The position numbers and the translations under genes were made by a program. Shown here piece by piece: positions 34,761-44,184 of a DNA stretch of 64,000 nucleotides. Below the pieces are notes generated by a model. It was not told where the DNA came from and did no database searches. It saw only the letters and a list, made by a program, of their open reading frames with translations. The stretch's first letter is position 1. Each line of letters starts with the position of its first letter. Location: contig NC_007802.1 of assembly GCF_000013565.1 (NCBI RefSeq), forward strand, positions 1,736,001-1,800,000, written 5' to 3'. The stretch is from Jannaschia sp. CCS1. GTDB lineage: Bacteria; Pseudomonadota; Alphaproteobacteria; Rhodobacterales; Rhodobacteraceae.

Positions 34761-35561
34761 CTACTGGCTGTCCGTCGGCGCGGACATGCGGTCACGCAGG
34801 CGGGCCAGTGCCGCAATATGGGGCGCGAGTGCCGCGCGTTTGACGATGGGCAATTGGGTGAATGCCGTGAGTTTGCCGAGGGGGCCTTCGGCTGGATCAG
34901 ACGCGGGCAGGATGGTGGACGGTGCGGGCCGCGGATTTTTGGACGGGCCGTCTGTATCTGTGGTGGGTGCCTCATCCGCGGGCGAGGGATCTGGCGCATC
35001 GCGGCCCGATGGGGTGCCGGATGAGGGAAGGCGACCCAGATCCGGCATCGGTGCCCCGGTGGCTGGTATCTCGGTGGTCGGTGTCTCTATGGACAGCGTC
35101 TGGCCCGTCGCGTCGTCTGCCGGACTGTCCGGCGCGGGCGTGTCAGGCGCATCAGACGGCGCGGGGTCCGTGTCTGGCCCAAGAAGGGCCTGGGCGAGCG
35201 GTGTGTCCAGAACCTCGGCTGCGGTGTCGCTGTCCCATGCGCCGGTGGCATCCCCTTCAATCGTATCCTCGTCCGCGATCAACTCATCGACCGGCGGCGA
35301 CAGGGCGGTGACGGCCTCCAACCCTTCATCGGCGATCATCTTCTGCACGCCCCGGATCGTCAGGCCGCGATCATGGAGCAAGACCTTGATCCCGCCCACC
35401 AATTCCATGTCGGCGGGGCGGTAATACCGCCGCCCTCCGGCACGCTTCACAGGTTTGATCTGGCTGAATTTCGATTCCCAGAACCGCAGGACATGGGCGG
35501 CCACGTCGAGCCAGTCAGCGACCTCGCGGATCGTGCGGAAGGCTTGGGCGGATTTGGCCAT
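34761..35561 (-). CDS. MerR-family regulator with a long disordered tail
   Basis: A 266-residue protein. Residues 6-75 are a MerR winged helix ([48 protein letters not shown]), followed by a short helix, then about 130 residues rich in Pro, Asp, Ala and Thr, likely disordered, and a conserved C-terminal helix ([24 protein letters not shown]). No metal-binding cysteines are present, so it is not a metal sensor. Position after ihfA is conserved in this group; the target is unknown. The start at 35561 excludes an upstream extension. Confidence 0.88.
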   Translation of the reverse strand: MAKSAQAFRTIREVADWLDVAAHVLRFWESKFSQIKPVKRAGGRRYYRPADMELVGGIKVLLHDRGLTIRGVQKMIADEGLEAVTALSPPVDELIADEDTIEGDATGAWDSDTAAEVLDTPLAQALLGPDTDPAPSDAPDTPAPDSPADDATGQTLSIETPTTEIPATGAPMPDLGRLPSSGTPSGRDAPDPSPADEAPTTDTDGPSKNPRPAPSTILPASDPAEGPLGKLTAFTQLPIVKRAALAPHIAALARLRDRMSAPTDSQ

Positions 35562-35683
35562 GGCTCTTGTCCTCTGCTCAAGCGCCCCGCTTTTTGCGGG
35601 AGGCTTCGGGTCGTTGCCTCTGTCCATTCACCCTCTGCCGGAGTGATGCGGACCTTCGTTTGCCGTGCGTCCCGCGCCGACCC

Positions 35684-35986
35684 TTAGCTGCGGTTGCCCG
35701 CTGCGACGCGATCTTTCATCAGATGCGAGGGCCGGAATGTCAGCACGCGGCGCGGGCTGATCGGCACCTCTTCCCCGGTCTTCGGGTTGCGACCCACACG
35801 GGCCGTTTTGGAGCGGACCGAGAACGTGCCGAAGGACGAGACTTTCACCTGTTCTCCATCGACCAACGCGTCCGACATCAACTGCAAAACGCGCTCCACC
35901 AACTCAGAGCTTTCGTTGCGGGACAAGCCCACTTCGCGGAACACCGCTTCGCTTAGGTCCATGCGCGTCAAAGTCTTACCCGACAT
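35684..35986 (-). CDS. ihfA: Integration host factor alpha subunit
   Basis: A 100-residue HU/IHF-fold protein starting [21 protein letters not shown], with the DNA-binding arm [22 protein letters not shown] that inserts proline into the minor groove and bends DNA. It pairs with an IHF beta subunit encoded elsewhere. It sits between fabH and merR, as in other alphaproteobacteria, and ends well before merR (122 bases). Confidence 0.95.
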   Translation of the reverse strand: MSGKTLTRMDLSEAVFREVGLSRNESSELVERVLQLMSDALVDGEQVKVSSFGTFSVRSKTARVGRNPKTGEEVPISPRRVLTFRPSHLMKDRVAAGNRS

Positions 35987-36084
35987 ATATCCAGTCCCCC
36001 TGATTTGGAGGACAGGATGAATTATGCGGTTTCTTTAGTCAATACAGTGTGTTGCGCGGCGTCGTTTCTGTGGCGCGTTAACGC

Positions 36085-37065
36085 TTACCAGCGCATCACC
36101 ACAGCGCCCCAGGCGAGGCCCCCGCCAATGGCTTCCGTGACCAGCAAATGACCGGGTTGAATGCGCCCGTCGCCCACCCCCACCGACATCGCCAGCGGGA
36201 TCGACGCGGCAGAGGTATTACCATGATCCTGAACGGTGACGATGACCTTATCCATCGGCAGGCCGAACTTCTTCACGGTGCCAGAGATGATGCGAATGTT
36301 GGCCTGATGGGGCACGACCCAATCAACATCGCCGACGGTGACACCTGCCTTCGCGAGGCCTGTATCAGCCGTTTTGGTAAGTTTTTCAATTGCATGGCGA
36401 AAGACTTCCTTGCCCTGCATTTTCAGCACACCCGTCGTTCCGGTGCTGGATACGCCGCCGTCGACATAGAGCAACTCGCGGTGGGTGCCGTCGGAATGGA
36501 GATCCGTGGACAGGATGCCGCGATCTTGCGGGGTGCCTGCGCTGTCGCGTCCTTCCAGGATCAACGCGCCCGCGCCGTCCCCGAACAAGACGCAGGTCGT
36601 GCGGTCGGTCCAGTCCATGATTCGGCTGAAGGTCTCTGCCCCGATCACCAGCACGCGGTTCGCCTGACCGGACACGATCAAAGCGTTGGCGTTTGCCAGC
36701 GCATAGACGAATCCGGCGCAGACCGCCTGCACATCGAATGCGAATCCCCCCGTCATCCCAAGGCCCGCCTGCACCATTGTGGCGACGGACGGAAACGTCA
36801 GGTCAGGCGTGGATGTGGCGACGATGACAGCGTCGATATCGTCCGGGTTCAGCGCCGCATGATCCAGCGCCTTCCGGGCGGCGGTGACGGCCATCTGGCT
36901 GGTCGTCTCCCCCTCGGCGGCGAAATGACGGCGTTCGATCCCGGACCTCGCCCTGATCCATTCGTCGGAGGTCTCCAACCCCTCCATCGCCTCAAACTCA
37001 GCGTTGGGGACAACGCGTTCGGGCAAATAATGGCCGATGCCGACGGGAACCGCTCGGATGATCAT
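36085..37065 (-). CDS. fabH: Beta-ketoacyl-ACP synthase III
   Basis: A 326-residue thiolase-fold enzyme that starts fatty acid chains by condensing acetyl-CoA with malonyl-ACP. The catalytic triad is visible: Cys116 (DVQAVCAGFVYA), the His of WVVPHQANIRI and the Asn of GNTSAASIPLA. The N terminus MIIRAVPVGIGHYLPERVVPN is standard. Its ATG overlaps the plsX stop by four bases. Confidence 0.97.
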   Translation of the reverse strand: MIIRAVPVGIGHYLPERVVPNAEFEAMEGLETSDEWIRARSGIERRHFAAEGETTSQMAVTAARKALDHAALNPDDIDAVIVATSTPDLTFPSVATMVQAGLGMTGGFAFDVQAVCAGFVYALANANALIVSGQANRVLVIGAETFSRIMDWTDRTTCVLFGDGAGALILEGRDSAGTPQDRGILSTDLHSDGTHRELLYVDGGVSSTGTTGVLKMQGKEVFRHAIEKLTKTADTGLAKAGVTVGDVDWVVPHQANIRIISGTVKKFGLPMDKVIVTVQDHGNTSAASIPLAMSVGVGDGRIQPGHLLVTEAIGGGLAWGAVVMRW

Positions 37066-38159
37066 TCGGACGATCCCTCTTTCTGTATCGCGACGCTGGC
37101 GGCGGCTTCGGCCTGGGCGATGCGCGCGGCCAGACGTTTGTGGAACCCGGTGGCCGACAGCTGTGCGGCCAGGTTGATCGCCGCTGCCACGCCCGTCGGA
37201 TCCGCAGAGCCGTGGGATTTCACCACCGTGCCGTTAAGGCCCAGGAACACGCCGCCGTTTACCCGGCGCGGGTCAATCCGTTTGCTCAGACGCCGCAGAG
37301 ACGTGAAGGCCAGCAACGCCGCAACGCGCGAGAAGGGGGTCTTCTTGAACGCCTGCTCCAGCAATTCGCGGATCAGCCGCGCGGTGCCTTCGCCGGTTTT
37401 CAGCGCAACGTTCCCGGTGAACCCATCGGTCACGATCACATCGACGCGGTCCGATGGCAGGTCGCTGCCCTCCACAAAGCCCACAAACTCAAAATCCGCG
37501 GCCGGGGCGGCACGGTCGATCAATTCAGCCGCCACTTTCAGCTCGGCGCGGCCCTTGTGTTCTTCGGTGCCGACATTCAGCAGGCCGATGCGCGGCCGCG
37601 ACAGGTCCAGCCCGTTGCGGGCATAGCTGGCGCCCATCAGCGCATATTGCAGCAGATCTTCGGCATCGGCGCGAATATCTGCGCCCACATCCAGCATGAC
37701 GTTGAAACCGGATGGATTGCGCGAGGGCCAGAGGCAGGCGATGGCCGGGCGGTTCACGCCTTCCAGCTTGCGCAGGCGGATCATGCTGATTGCCATCAGC
37801 GCGCCGGTATTGCCGCAGGACACAGCGACAGAGGCGTCGCCGTCGCGCACCGCCTCAATCGTCGACCACATGGAGGTGTCTTTGCCGTTGCGCATCACGT
37901 GGGACGGTTTGGCGTCCATCGTCACCACATCTTTGGTGTGGCGCAGTTCGCACACATCGGCCAGCCCGCGCTTCTTGGCGATCAGCCGCTCCAGCTCGGG
38001 CTTGTCGCCGTGCACGATGAAGCGCAGTGTGGGATTTTTGGCAGAGGCCTTTGCGAGGCCGGAAACGACAGAGGCGGGGCCAAGGTCGCCCCCCATTGCG
38101 TCGATCGACAAGACGGTGTCACCCACCGCATCTTCCGTCAACGCTGCCCCATCGCTCAT
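37062..38159 (-). CDS. plsX: Phosphate acyltransferase PlsX
   Basis: A 365-residue enzyme that transfers acyl groups from acyl-ACP to phosphate, the first step of phospholipid synthesis with PlsY. Family motifs are LSIDAMGGDLGP, VSCGNTGALMA, RPAIACLWPS, LLNVGTEEHKG and VIVTDGFTGNVALKTGEG. It lies between rpmF and fabH in the classic rpmF-plsX-fabH arrangement. The first 15 residues are less conserved and the start could be slightly later. Confidence 0.96.
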   Translation of the reverse strand: MSDGAALTEDAVGDTVLSIDAMGGDLGPASVVSGLAKASAKNPTLRFIVHGDKPELERLIAKKRGLADVCELRHTKDVVTMDAKPSHVMRNGKDTSMWSTIEAVRDGDASVAVSCGNTGALMAISMIRLRKLEGVNRPAIACLWPSRNPSGFNVMLDVGADIRADAEDLLQYALMGASYARNGLDLSRPRIGLLNVGTEEHKGRAELKVAAELIDRAAPAADFEFVGFVEGSDLPSDRVDVIVTDGFTGNVALKTGEGTARLIRELLEQAFKKTPFSRVAALLAFTSLRRLSKRIDPRRVNGGVFLGLNGTVVKSHGSADPTGVAAAINLAAQLSATGFHKRLAARIAQAEAAASVAIQKEGSSE

Positions 38160-38190
38160 ATCATCCGGCCCGCCTTAGGTCAGGCGTCCG

Positions 38191-38394
38191 TTAGGCCGCG
38201 TCTTCGTCAAGATCAACTTCGTCCTGCGCGATCACTTCACGCTCATTGTAATACCCGCAGGAGGGGCAGACGTGATGCGGGCGCTTCAGCTCACCGCAAT
38301 TGGGGCATTCATTGGGGTTTGCCGCGACCAACGCATCATGTGCGCGACGCATTCCGCGCTTGGAGCGCGTGATCTTACTCTTGGGGACAGCCAT
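38191..38394 (-). CDS. rpmF: Ribosomal protein bL32
   Basis: A 67-residue ribosomal protein: [22 protein letters not shown], then the zinc-type cysteine pairs [21 protein letters not shown], and an acidic tail. The start at 38394 is fixed by the family N terminus; an upstream extension is rejected. It begins the rpmF-plsX-fabH-ihfA run. Confidence 0.97.
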
Positions 38395-38629
38395 GTCACA
38401 ACCTCGGGTTCGGGACCGCGCCGCCCGTCCTTCGGGCCTTGCGTCTGTTATCAAATTTCGTCTCGCGTGCCGGTCATTTCGGTGCCGTTGACGGACCCGC
38501 GCGCGTGATCGCGACAAGGCCCTGGCGACATCCAAACCGGGGTGCGAATGAGGCCGGGAACATACTCTGATTCCGTAGCCATGCAAGCCCTATTCCCTGC
38601 AGCAGCCCAGTGCAATGCTTGCGCTGCAT

Positions 38630-39184
38630 TTAGCCCTCGTTTTCAGGGTCATCTGTGCCTTTCGCCAGCTTGTCGCGCAGGGCCGCCAGACCGGCGAGGG
38701 GCTTGGCGTCCTCATCGGTCATCGGCGCGACACCCGGGGCCGCGAACACCGCCTGTCCCAGTTCCACCCCCTCTGCGCGGGGATAGTCGGGCAGGGCCAG
38801 GGCCAGCGCCTCGGTGATCAACGCGATCAGATCGAGGGTCTGGGGCAGGGCCTCCGTGGTGTCATCTTCGGGGATCTCATAGTCATCCTCGGTCGGTTCC
38901 GGCAGATCGACCACGTAGTTGCGGATCAGGTCCGTGTCGATGCGCGTGGTCACGGGCTCCAGCGTCACGACACATTCCTGCACCGCCGTGGCGCCCAATC
39001 GCGCGCGCAGGTTCCAGTCGTATTTGCCCATGGCCGTCAGTGTCCCGGTCAGGCGGAGCTTGCGCAGGCTAAGCAGCGACAGATCCTCCGCGATGCGTTT
39101 GCGCGCCTCCGCGTCGGGTTCCACAGAAACCTCCGTGTCCGAGGCGCGGCCCAACCGCGACAGGGCCAAGATATGGCTGTTCAT
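38630..39184 (-). CDS. YceD/DUF177-family protein
   Basis: A 184-residue acidic protein of the DUF177 (YceD) family, normally encoded next to rpmF and linked to ribosomal RNA or ribosome assembly. The family core CVVTLEPVTTRIDTDLIRNYV is present, followed by DLIALITEALALALPDYPRAEG; the usual second Cys is absent. The start at 39184 gives MNSHILALSRLGRAS. It is divergent from bamE. Confidence 0.88.
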   Translation of the reverse strand: MNSHILALSRLGRASDTEVSVEPDAEARKRIAEDLSLLSLRKLRLTGTLTAMGKYDWNLRARLGATAVQECVVTLEPVTTRIDTDLIRNYVVDLPEPTEDDYEIPEDDTTEALPQTLDLIALITEALALALPDYPRAEGVELGQAVFAAPGVAPMTDEDAKPLAGLAALRDKLAKGTDDPENEG

Positions 39185-39406
39185 TGCGATCCTCCGCCGT
39201 TCAATCGCTCCGCATCGTTGGGGCATGTCAGAGTCGTGAGGGCGCTTTGCTTGCCCCAGACGCGCCCCTGCGTTAAGCCGATATTCAGCTTCGGGCGCGT
39301 TCGCAAGACGTGTGGGGGGCAAACGCCTGTTTCACCCAGAGGTGAGGCGCGCAAAACTGAGCCTCCGATGGGGCCACCAGAGTATGTTCAGGCAGGGCCA
39401 TTCGTG

Positions 39407-39868
39407 ATGCGTCAGTCTTTCTTCTCCATGATCCGCCGCGCCGGATTTGGCCTGGCCCTTGTGGCTGGGTTGGCCGCCTGTTCGGCGACCTATACCAACC
39501 ACGGCTACGTCCCGCCCCCCGAATTGCTGTCCGAGATCAGCATCGGAACCTCGCGGGAGCAGGTGGCCGAGATTGCGGGCTCTCCGGGCACCGGCGGCGT
39601 GATGCGGGATGAGGCATGGTTCTACACCCAATACCGGGTGCGCAACTTCACCTACAACGCCCCCGATGTGATCGAACGGGATATCGTCGCCATCTCGTTC
39701 AGCGATGCGGGGCGGGTCACCAATATTGAGCGGTTCGGGCTGGAGGACGGGCAGATCGTGCAATTGTCCCGCCGTGTGACCGAAAGCTCCGTGCGCGATC
39801 TTGGGTTCTTCCGCTCGATCCTGTCGAACTTTGGCCGGATCAATCTCGGCGATATTGGCGGGTCCTGA
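39407..39868 (+). CDS. bamE: Outer membrane assembly lipoprotein BamE/SmpA
   Basis: A 153-residue lipoprotein with a signal peptide ending in the lipobox LAAC (LVAGLAACSA), then the BamE fold: ISIGTSREQVAEIAGSPGTGGVMRDEAWFY and DIVAISFSDAGRVTNIERFGLEDG. It supports the BAM complex that folds outer membrane proteins. GCAGGG precedes ATG 39407; earlier in-frame starts would place residues before the signal peptide. The next gene begins one base after its stop. Confidence 0.88.
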   Translation: MRQSFFSMIRRAGFGLALVAGLAACSATYTNHGYVPPPELLSEISIGTSREQVAEIAGSPGTGGVMRDEAWFYTQYRVRNFTYNAPDVIERDIVAISFSDAGRVTNIERFGLEDGQIVQLSRRVTESSVRDLGFFRSILSNFGRINLGDIGGS

Positions 39869-39869
39869 C

Positions 39870-40646
39870 GTGGCCGGCGCCCCGGCTTTGGGGGGGGCTC
39901 GGACGGCGCCGCAGTTTCGTCTGCTCAAGGGTCAATACGCGGTGCGGATCGCGAGCACACCGGCCGATCTGGACGCAGCGCAGCGCCTGCGGGCCTTGGC
40001 GTTTCGGACAGCCATCGGCATCGACGCCGACCCTTTCGATGCGGAATGCGCCCATATTCTGATTGAAGATCAGCGGGATGGCGCCTTGGTGTGCTGTTTT
40101 CGGGTGCTGCATCTGGCAAGCGGCGCTGACTTCGCCGAGAGCTACTCTGCCCAGTTCTATGACCTGACCGCCTTGGAGCGGTTTGATGCTCCGATGGTCG
40201 AGATGGGGCGGTTTTGCATCCACCCCGCGCGTCGCAACGCCGATATCCTGCGCGTCGCCTGGGGGGCGATGACGGCTTATGTGGATCTTCACGGCGTTGA
40301 GATGCTGTTTGGCTGCGCCTCGTTCAAAGGCACGCGGCCCGAAATATACCGCGATGCCTTTGCGGTCCTGCGGGACCGTCACCTTGCGCCCGCCCGCTGG
40401 CAGCCACGGGTCAAGGCGGCATCGGTCCATCGTTTTGCCGATGATCCCGGGTGCCGCGTTGATCTGAAGGCCGCCCAGGCTTTGATGCCACCGCTTCTGC
40501 GCACCTATCTTTTGATGGGCGGTTGGGTCAGCGACCACGCCGTGATTGACCGGGAGATGGACACGCTTCACGTCTTTACCGGGTTGGAGATCCGGGCCGT
40601 GCCGCCCGTCCGTGCGCGCCTTCTGCGCAATGTGGCGGCGCCCTAG
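39870..40646 (+). CDS. OlsB-like acyl-ACP N-acyltransferase
   Basis: A 258-residue protein of the OlsB/COG3176 family, related to acyl-homoserine-lactone synthases and GNAT enzymes. YAVRIASTPADLDAAQRLRALAFR, CFRVLHLASG, MVEMGRFCIHPARR and LFGCASFKGT are family features. OlsB joins a 3-hydroxyacyl chain to ornithine in the first step of ornithine lipid synthesis. The usual partner olsA is not adjacent, so the specific substrate remains probable. The start is GTG at 39870, one base after bamE. Confidence 0.78.
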   Translation: MAGAPALGGARTAPQFRLLKGQYAVRIASTPADLDAAQRLRALAFRTAIGIDADPFDAECAHILIEDQRDGALVCCFRVLHLASGADFAESYSAQFYDLTALERFDAPMVEMGRFCIHPARRNADILRVAWGAMTAYVDLHGVEMLFGCASFKGTRPEIYRDAFAVLRDRHLAPARWQPRVKAASVHRFADDPGCRVDLKAAQALMPPLLRTYLLMGGWVSDHAVIDREMDTLHVFTGLEIRAVPPVRARLLRNVAAP

Positions 40647-40721
40647 GGTCGGGTTTTCCGTATTGGGCAGGCTGCGGGGCGTCCGCTATAATCCTGATCA
40701 TCCACAAGATTTTGAGGTCCC

Positions 40722-41444
40722 ATGTCGCCCACATCCAACCCAGTCGCCGACCTTCTGGCAAAACACGCCGCCCCCGATCTGGTGGGCGGCACCATACTGC
40801 CGTCCGTGTCCGCGCGGCCCTTTGTGGCGGACTACGGCGTGGGCAAGCCCGGCTCCGGGCGGCTGACCGGCGCGATGATACCGCTGATCATCGGCGCGGT
40901 CCTGATCCTGGTGTCGGTGATCGTTGCGGCCAACGCGCTGAGGGCGGGGGAGGTGACGATGAATTCCGGCATGGGCATTGCGTTGCCGCTGTTCATCGCG
41001 GCGTTCGTCGCGGGGCCTGCGGTGGTCAAGGCCAAAGAGGGCACTTTGCAATGGCGGCGCGTGGCCGAAATCCATGCCGACAAGGTGGTGGTGGCGGATC
41101 GGGTCGGCGATCAAACGGCCGCATGGATTGCGCCGATCTCGGAGTATCGCGACGTGCACCAGAGCTTCATGTATATCCCGTCGCCCGACGGAGACGGCAG
41201 CGGGCTGGAGCTTGAGGTCGTGCTGCTGCGCCACCCGGATCCCGCGAAAACGATCTACGTTAGCGGCACGCGCAAGCAGAATATGGGCGGCATGAGCTTC
41301 ATGGATATGGTCCAGGCCGGACGGGAGGGGCGCAAGGACGAGGTCGTGGCCGCCACCGGCGATACCCGCAACCCAGCGGTCGAAGCGCTCGTGGCCGCTT
41401 TGGTGGAAGAGACGGGCCTGCCGCTGGTGCAGGACTTCGATTGA
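40722..41444 (+). CDS. Unknown membrane protein
   Basis: A 240-residue protein with two membrane helices (about 52-70 and 84-102) and a 135-residue C-terminal domain that is probably cytoplasmic (WRRVAEIHADKVVVADRVGDQTAAWIAPISEYRDV). It resembles in outline small PH-like membrane proteins. I do not recognise it. It follows the OlsB-like gene on the same strand with a 75-base gap and no clear terminator. Confidence 0.7.
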   Translation: MSPTSNPVADLLAKHAAPDLVGGTILPSVSARPFVADYGVGKPGSGRLTGAMIPLIIGAVLILVSVIVAANALRAGEVTMNSGMGIALPLFIAAFVAGPAVVKAKEGTLQWRRVAEIHADKVVVADRVGDQTAAWIAPISEYRDVHQSFMYIPSPDGDGSGLELEVVLLRHPDPAKTIYVSGTRKQNMGGMSFMDMVQAGREGRKDEVVAATGDTRNPAVEALVAALVEETGLPLVQDFD

Positions 41445-41897
41445 GGAAAGGCGTCGTCGCAGGCGCGGTCCGGATGCGGCGTCGGGCGCGCTCCTCCCCC
41501 CTCCAAACAGGCGTCGGGCCGTTGGTTTCTGACCCGGGCAGGTTCTGGGATCATATCGTCCATTACCGAGCATTGCTGTAGGCGTGACACAGGCGACGGA
41601 GCAACAATTGGGTCGCGAATAAGCGGGCAATAACGCAAGCCATCGCTTTGGCCGCGCATGTAGAGTGTGTCGCGACGTGCGTAACCCGGGGCATCTGCGT
41701 CGGCCTGGATCGACGCGAGAACGTCCTACCTTCCTGAATGATTATATCTCCCGCCTGAGGTTCGGCACAGCAGAAAACATGCGTTTTTTCTGCGACGCCC
41801 CGCGATCCGCGCGGTCTTTTCCACCATCAACGGATGGAGCACCGCCCGCGCGTATTCCCAACCGTCCGCGTGCCTTATCCCACGATCCCAATCCGTA
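41445..41897. other. Intergenic region, 453 bases
   Basis: Between two convergent genes. It holds an AT-rich stretch and an inverted repeat near 41770 (GCAGAAAA paired with TTTTCTGC) but no reading frame I would accept and no RNA gene I recognise. The inverted repeat could end transcription of the minus-strand gene, although the T-run is within the stem. Confidence 0.6.
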
Positions 41898-42815
41898 CTA
41901 TGCCACCTCGGCCATGGTGTGCTGCGCTGGCCGGAAACGCCAGCCGCTATCCACCCAGGTCCCGCCCAGTTGGCGGATCTCGGCCCCGGTGCCGCATTTG
42001 AACCGCGCCAATCCGGGCGCGAGGCGTTTGTCGGCCGCGCCGAGGTCGATCCGGTCCGTTCCCATGGCCTGCAACTCCACCATCGCGCGCCACATCAGTG
42101 CGGGCCCGGCGGACAGTTTGCGGCCCTCTGGTGTACTCCATCCTATCTGATAGGTGGCCTGCAGCCCGTGGCGGACGAACAACATCGCAGCCACGCGGCG
42201 GCCCAGATGATAGGCGGTAAAGACCTGCACCGCACCGGGTTTGCTGGCTGCCATGGCGGCGACCATTTCGGGCGCAAGAGGGCGATACCATTTGCGCAGG
42301 GATTGCAATGCCTCGGCCCTGAACAGCCAGAACCGCTTGTCTGGTTGCATCGGACGCCGTTGGATCATGAGGTTCTGGGACTGTCCATGGCGGAGCCTGT
42401 TACGCCATTTCTGTGCCAACCGCGCGGACATGACATCGCTTGACGCATCCAGCGTCAGCTCTGCGATCGCGCGGGGGGCACAGATCCTTCGGAATCCAGC
42501 CCGGGCCAGTGCGTCAGCATCCTCCATCGTCTCTGCATTGACGGCCAGATGGCGCGTGCCCAGATGGTGTCGAAGAGCGGTCAGATCACCGGGGGACATC
42601 CCCAGTTCTGCCCTTGAAAGCAGGGCCAAATCCCCTATGATCTTGAGCCGACGCCGCAAAACCAGCGCCCGCCGCGTGCCAAGATCCACCATCTCCGCAT
42701 TGCTGCCCAACAGTCGCGTGGCCGAGAGCCACAGGGCGCTTTGCTGCAATGCGGTGGGCCGCACCGCGCGCGGCAGGGAAGGTGGGCGATGAAACTCGGG
42801 CAGGGCATCGAACAT
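41898..42815 (-). CDS. GNAT/FemAB-like acyltransferase
   Basis: A 305-residue protein. The C-terminal half (VFTAYHLGRRVAAMLFVRHGLQATYQIGWSTPEGRKL, ALMWRAMVELQAMGTDRIDLG, then GLARFKCGTGAEIRQLGGTW) fits the FemAB-like acetyltransferase-6 pattern; the N-terminal half is less clear. Such proteins transfer acyl or aminoacyl groups to sugars, peptides or lipids. The start at 42815 has no good ribosome binding site; a TTG at 42848 is possible. It lies after tyrS on the same strand. Confidence 0.72.
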   Translation of the reverse strand: MFDALPEFHRPPSLPRAVRPTALQQSALWLSATRLLGSNAEMVDLGTRRALVLRRRLKIIGDLALLSRAELGMSPGDLTALRHHLGTRHLAVNAETMEDADALARAGFRRICAPRAIAELTLDASSDVMSARLAQKWRNRLRHGQSQNLMIQRRPMQPDKRFWLFRAEALQSLRKWYRPLAPEMVAAMAASKPGAVQVFTAYHLGRRVAAMLFVRHGLQATYQIGWSTPEGRKLSAGPALMWRAMVELQAMGTDRIDLGAADKRLAPGLARFKCGTGAEIRQLGGTWVDSGWRFRPAQHTMAEVA

Positions 42816-42872
42816 AGGGGGAACATTGATCCCGATTCGATGAAGCAATGGTTAACGCCGCCGAAAACCAGC

Positions 42873-44126
42873 CTAGTCCTTCAGCACCACCAGCGCATGG
42901 CGCTTTTTGCCCGCGCTCAGCTTGATCGGCGCGCCCAGATCGCTGGCGCCGACCATCAAACCGGCCTCTGCAATGGCCTCGTCATTCAACCGCGCGCCCC
43001 CTTCAGCAATCAAACGCTTGGCGTCCTTGCCGGATTTCGCAAGGCCCGAGCGCGTGATCAGCTGCACGATGGAGATGCCATCACCGACCTCCTCCGTGTT
43101 CAGTTCCAGCGTTGGCAAATCGTCACCCGTGCCGCCCTTCTCAAACACCTCGCGCGCGGTGGCCTCCGCCGCTGCGGCAGCCTCCGCCCCGTGGCACAGC
43201 GTGGTCACTTCGTTGGCGAGAATGATCTTGGCGGAGTTGATGTCAGACCCTTCCAGCGCCCCCAAACGGTCACACTCCGCCACATCCAGTTCGGTGAACA
43301 ATTTCAGGAGCTTGGCGACATCCGCGTCGTCCACATTGCGCCACCATTGCCAGAACTCGTAGGAGGACATCCGGTCTTCGTTCAACCAGACAGCGCCATC
43401 CGCAGACTTGCCCATTTTCTTCCCGTCCGCGCGGGTCACCAGCGGAGTTGTCAGCCCGAAAGCCTCCCCCGCATCCACGCGCCGGATCAGGTCTGCGCCG
43501 GAGACGATGTTGCCCCATTGGTCGGAGCCGCCCATCTGCAACACGCAGCCATGGCGGCGGTACAATTCAAGGTAATCGTAGGCCTGCAACAGCATGTAGT
43601 TGAACTCGATAAAACTCAGCGCCTGCTCGCGGTCCAGCCGTGATTTCACACTATCGAACGCCAGCAAGCGATTGATCGTAAAATGTTTTCCGATATCGCG
43701 CAGGAAATCGATGTAACCCAGTTTGTCGAGCCATTCGGCGTTGTTGACCAATGGGCTGTCCGTGGGTCCATCGCCGTACGAGATGTAGTTGGCAAAAACC
43801 GTGCGGATGCCGTCAGCGTGGGTGTTGATCTGCTCCACCGACAAGATCTTGCGCATCTCATCCTTGCCGGACGGATCGCCGACCTTCGTCGTGCCGCCAC
43901 CCATCAGCGTGATCGGCCGGTTTCCGGTTTTTTGCAGCCAGCGCAGCAGCATGATCTGCACAAGGTTGCCGATGTGCAAGCTCGTCGCCGTCAGATCAAA
44001 GCCGATATAGCCGGTGATCGGGCCTTCCAGCAGACGCTCATCAAGGCCTTGCAGGTCCGTGCAATCGGCCAGGAAACCACGCTCGACGATGGTACGGAGG
44101 AAATCGGATTTGGGCTGGTAGGTCAT
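42873..44126 (-). CDS. tyrS: Tyrosyl-tRNA synthetase
   Basis: A 417-residue class I synthetase: the HIGH sequence is [16 protein letters not shown], tyrosine contacts lie in [31 protein letters not shown], and the KMSKS loop is [13 protein letters not shown]. The C-terminal S4 domain ([27 protein letters not shown]) binds the long variable arm. It is full length. The start at 44126 gives [18 protein letters not shown]. Confidence 0.97.
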   Translation of the reverse strand: MTYQPKSDFLRTIVERGFLADCTDLQGLDERLLEGPITGYIGFDLTATSLHIGNLVQIMLLRWLQKTGNRPITLMGGGTTKVGDPSGKDEMRKILSVEQINTHADGIRTVFANYISYGDGPTDSPLVNNAEWLDKLGYIDFLRDIGKHFTINRLLAFDSVKSRLDREQALSFIEFNYMLLQAYDYLELYRRHGCVLQMGGSDQWGNIVSGADLIRRVDAGEAFGLTTPLVTRADGKKMGKSADGAVWLNEDRMSSYEFWQWWRNVDDADVAKLLKLFTELDVAECDRLGALEGSDINSAKIILANEVTTLCHGAEAAAAAEATAREVFEKGGTGDDLPTLELNTEEVGDGISIVQLITRSGLAKSGKDAKRLIAEGGARLNDEAIAEAGLMVGASDLGAPIKLSAGKKRHALVVLKD

Positions 44127-44184
44127 GGAATGTCCGCGCAAAGATAGGCCCCGAGAGAGAGGGCGCTCGGAGGGTTTAGCGGGT

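Noticed and set aside
41665-42150. Plus-strand frame running into the convergent GNAT-like gene
   Set aside because: Composition is Arg/Pro/Ser-rich shadow sequence, and the minus-strand gene explains most of it.
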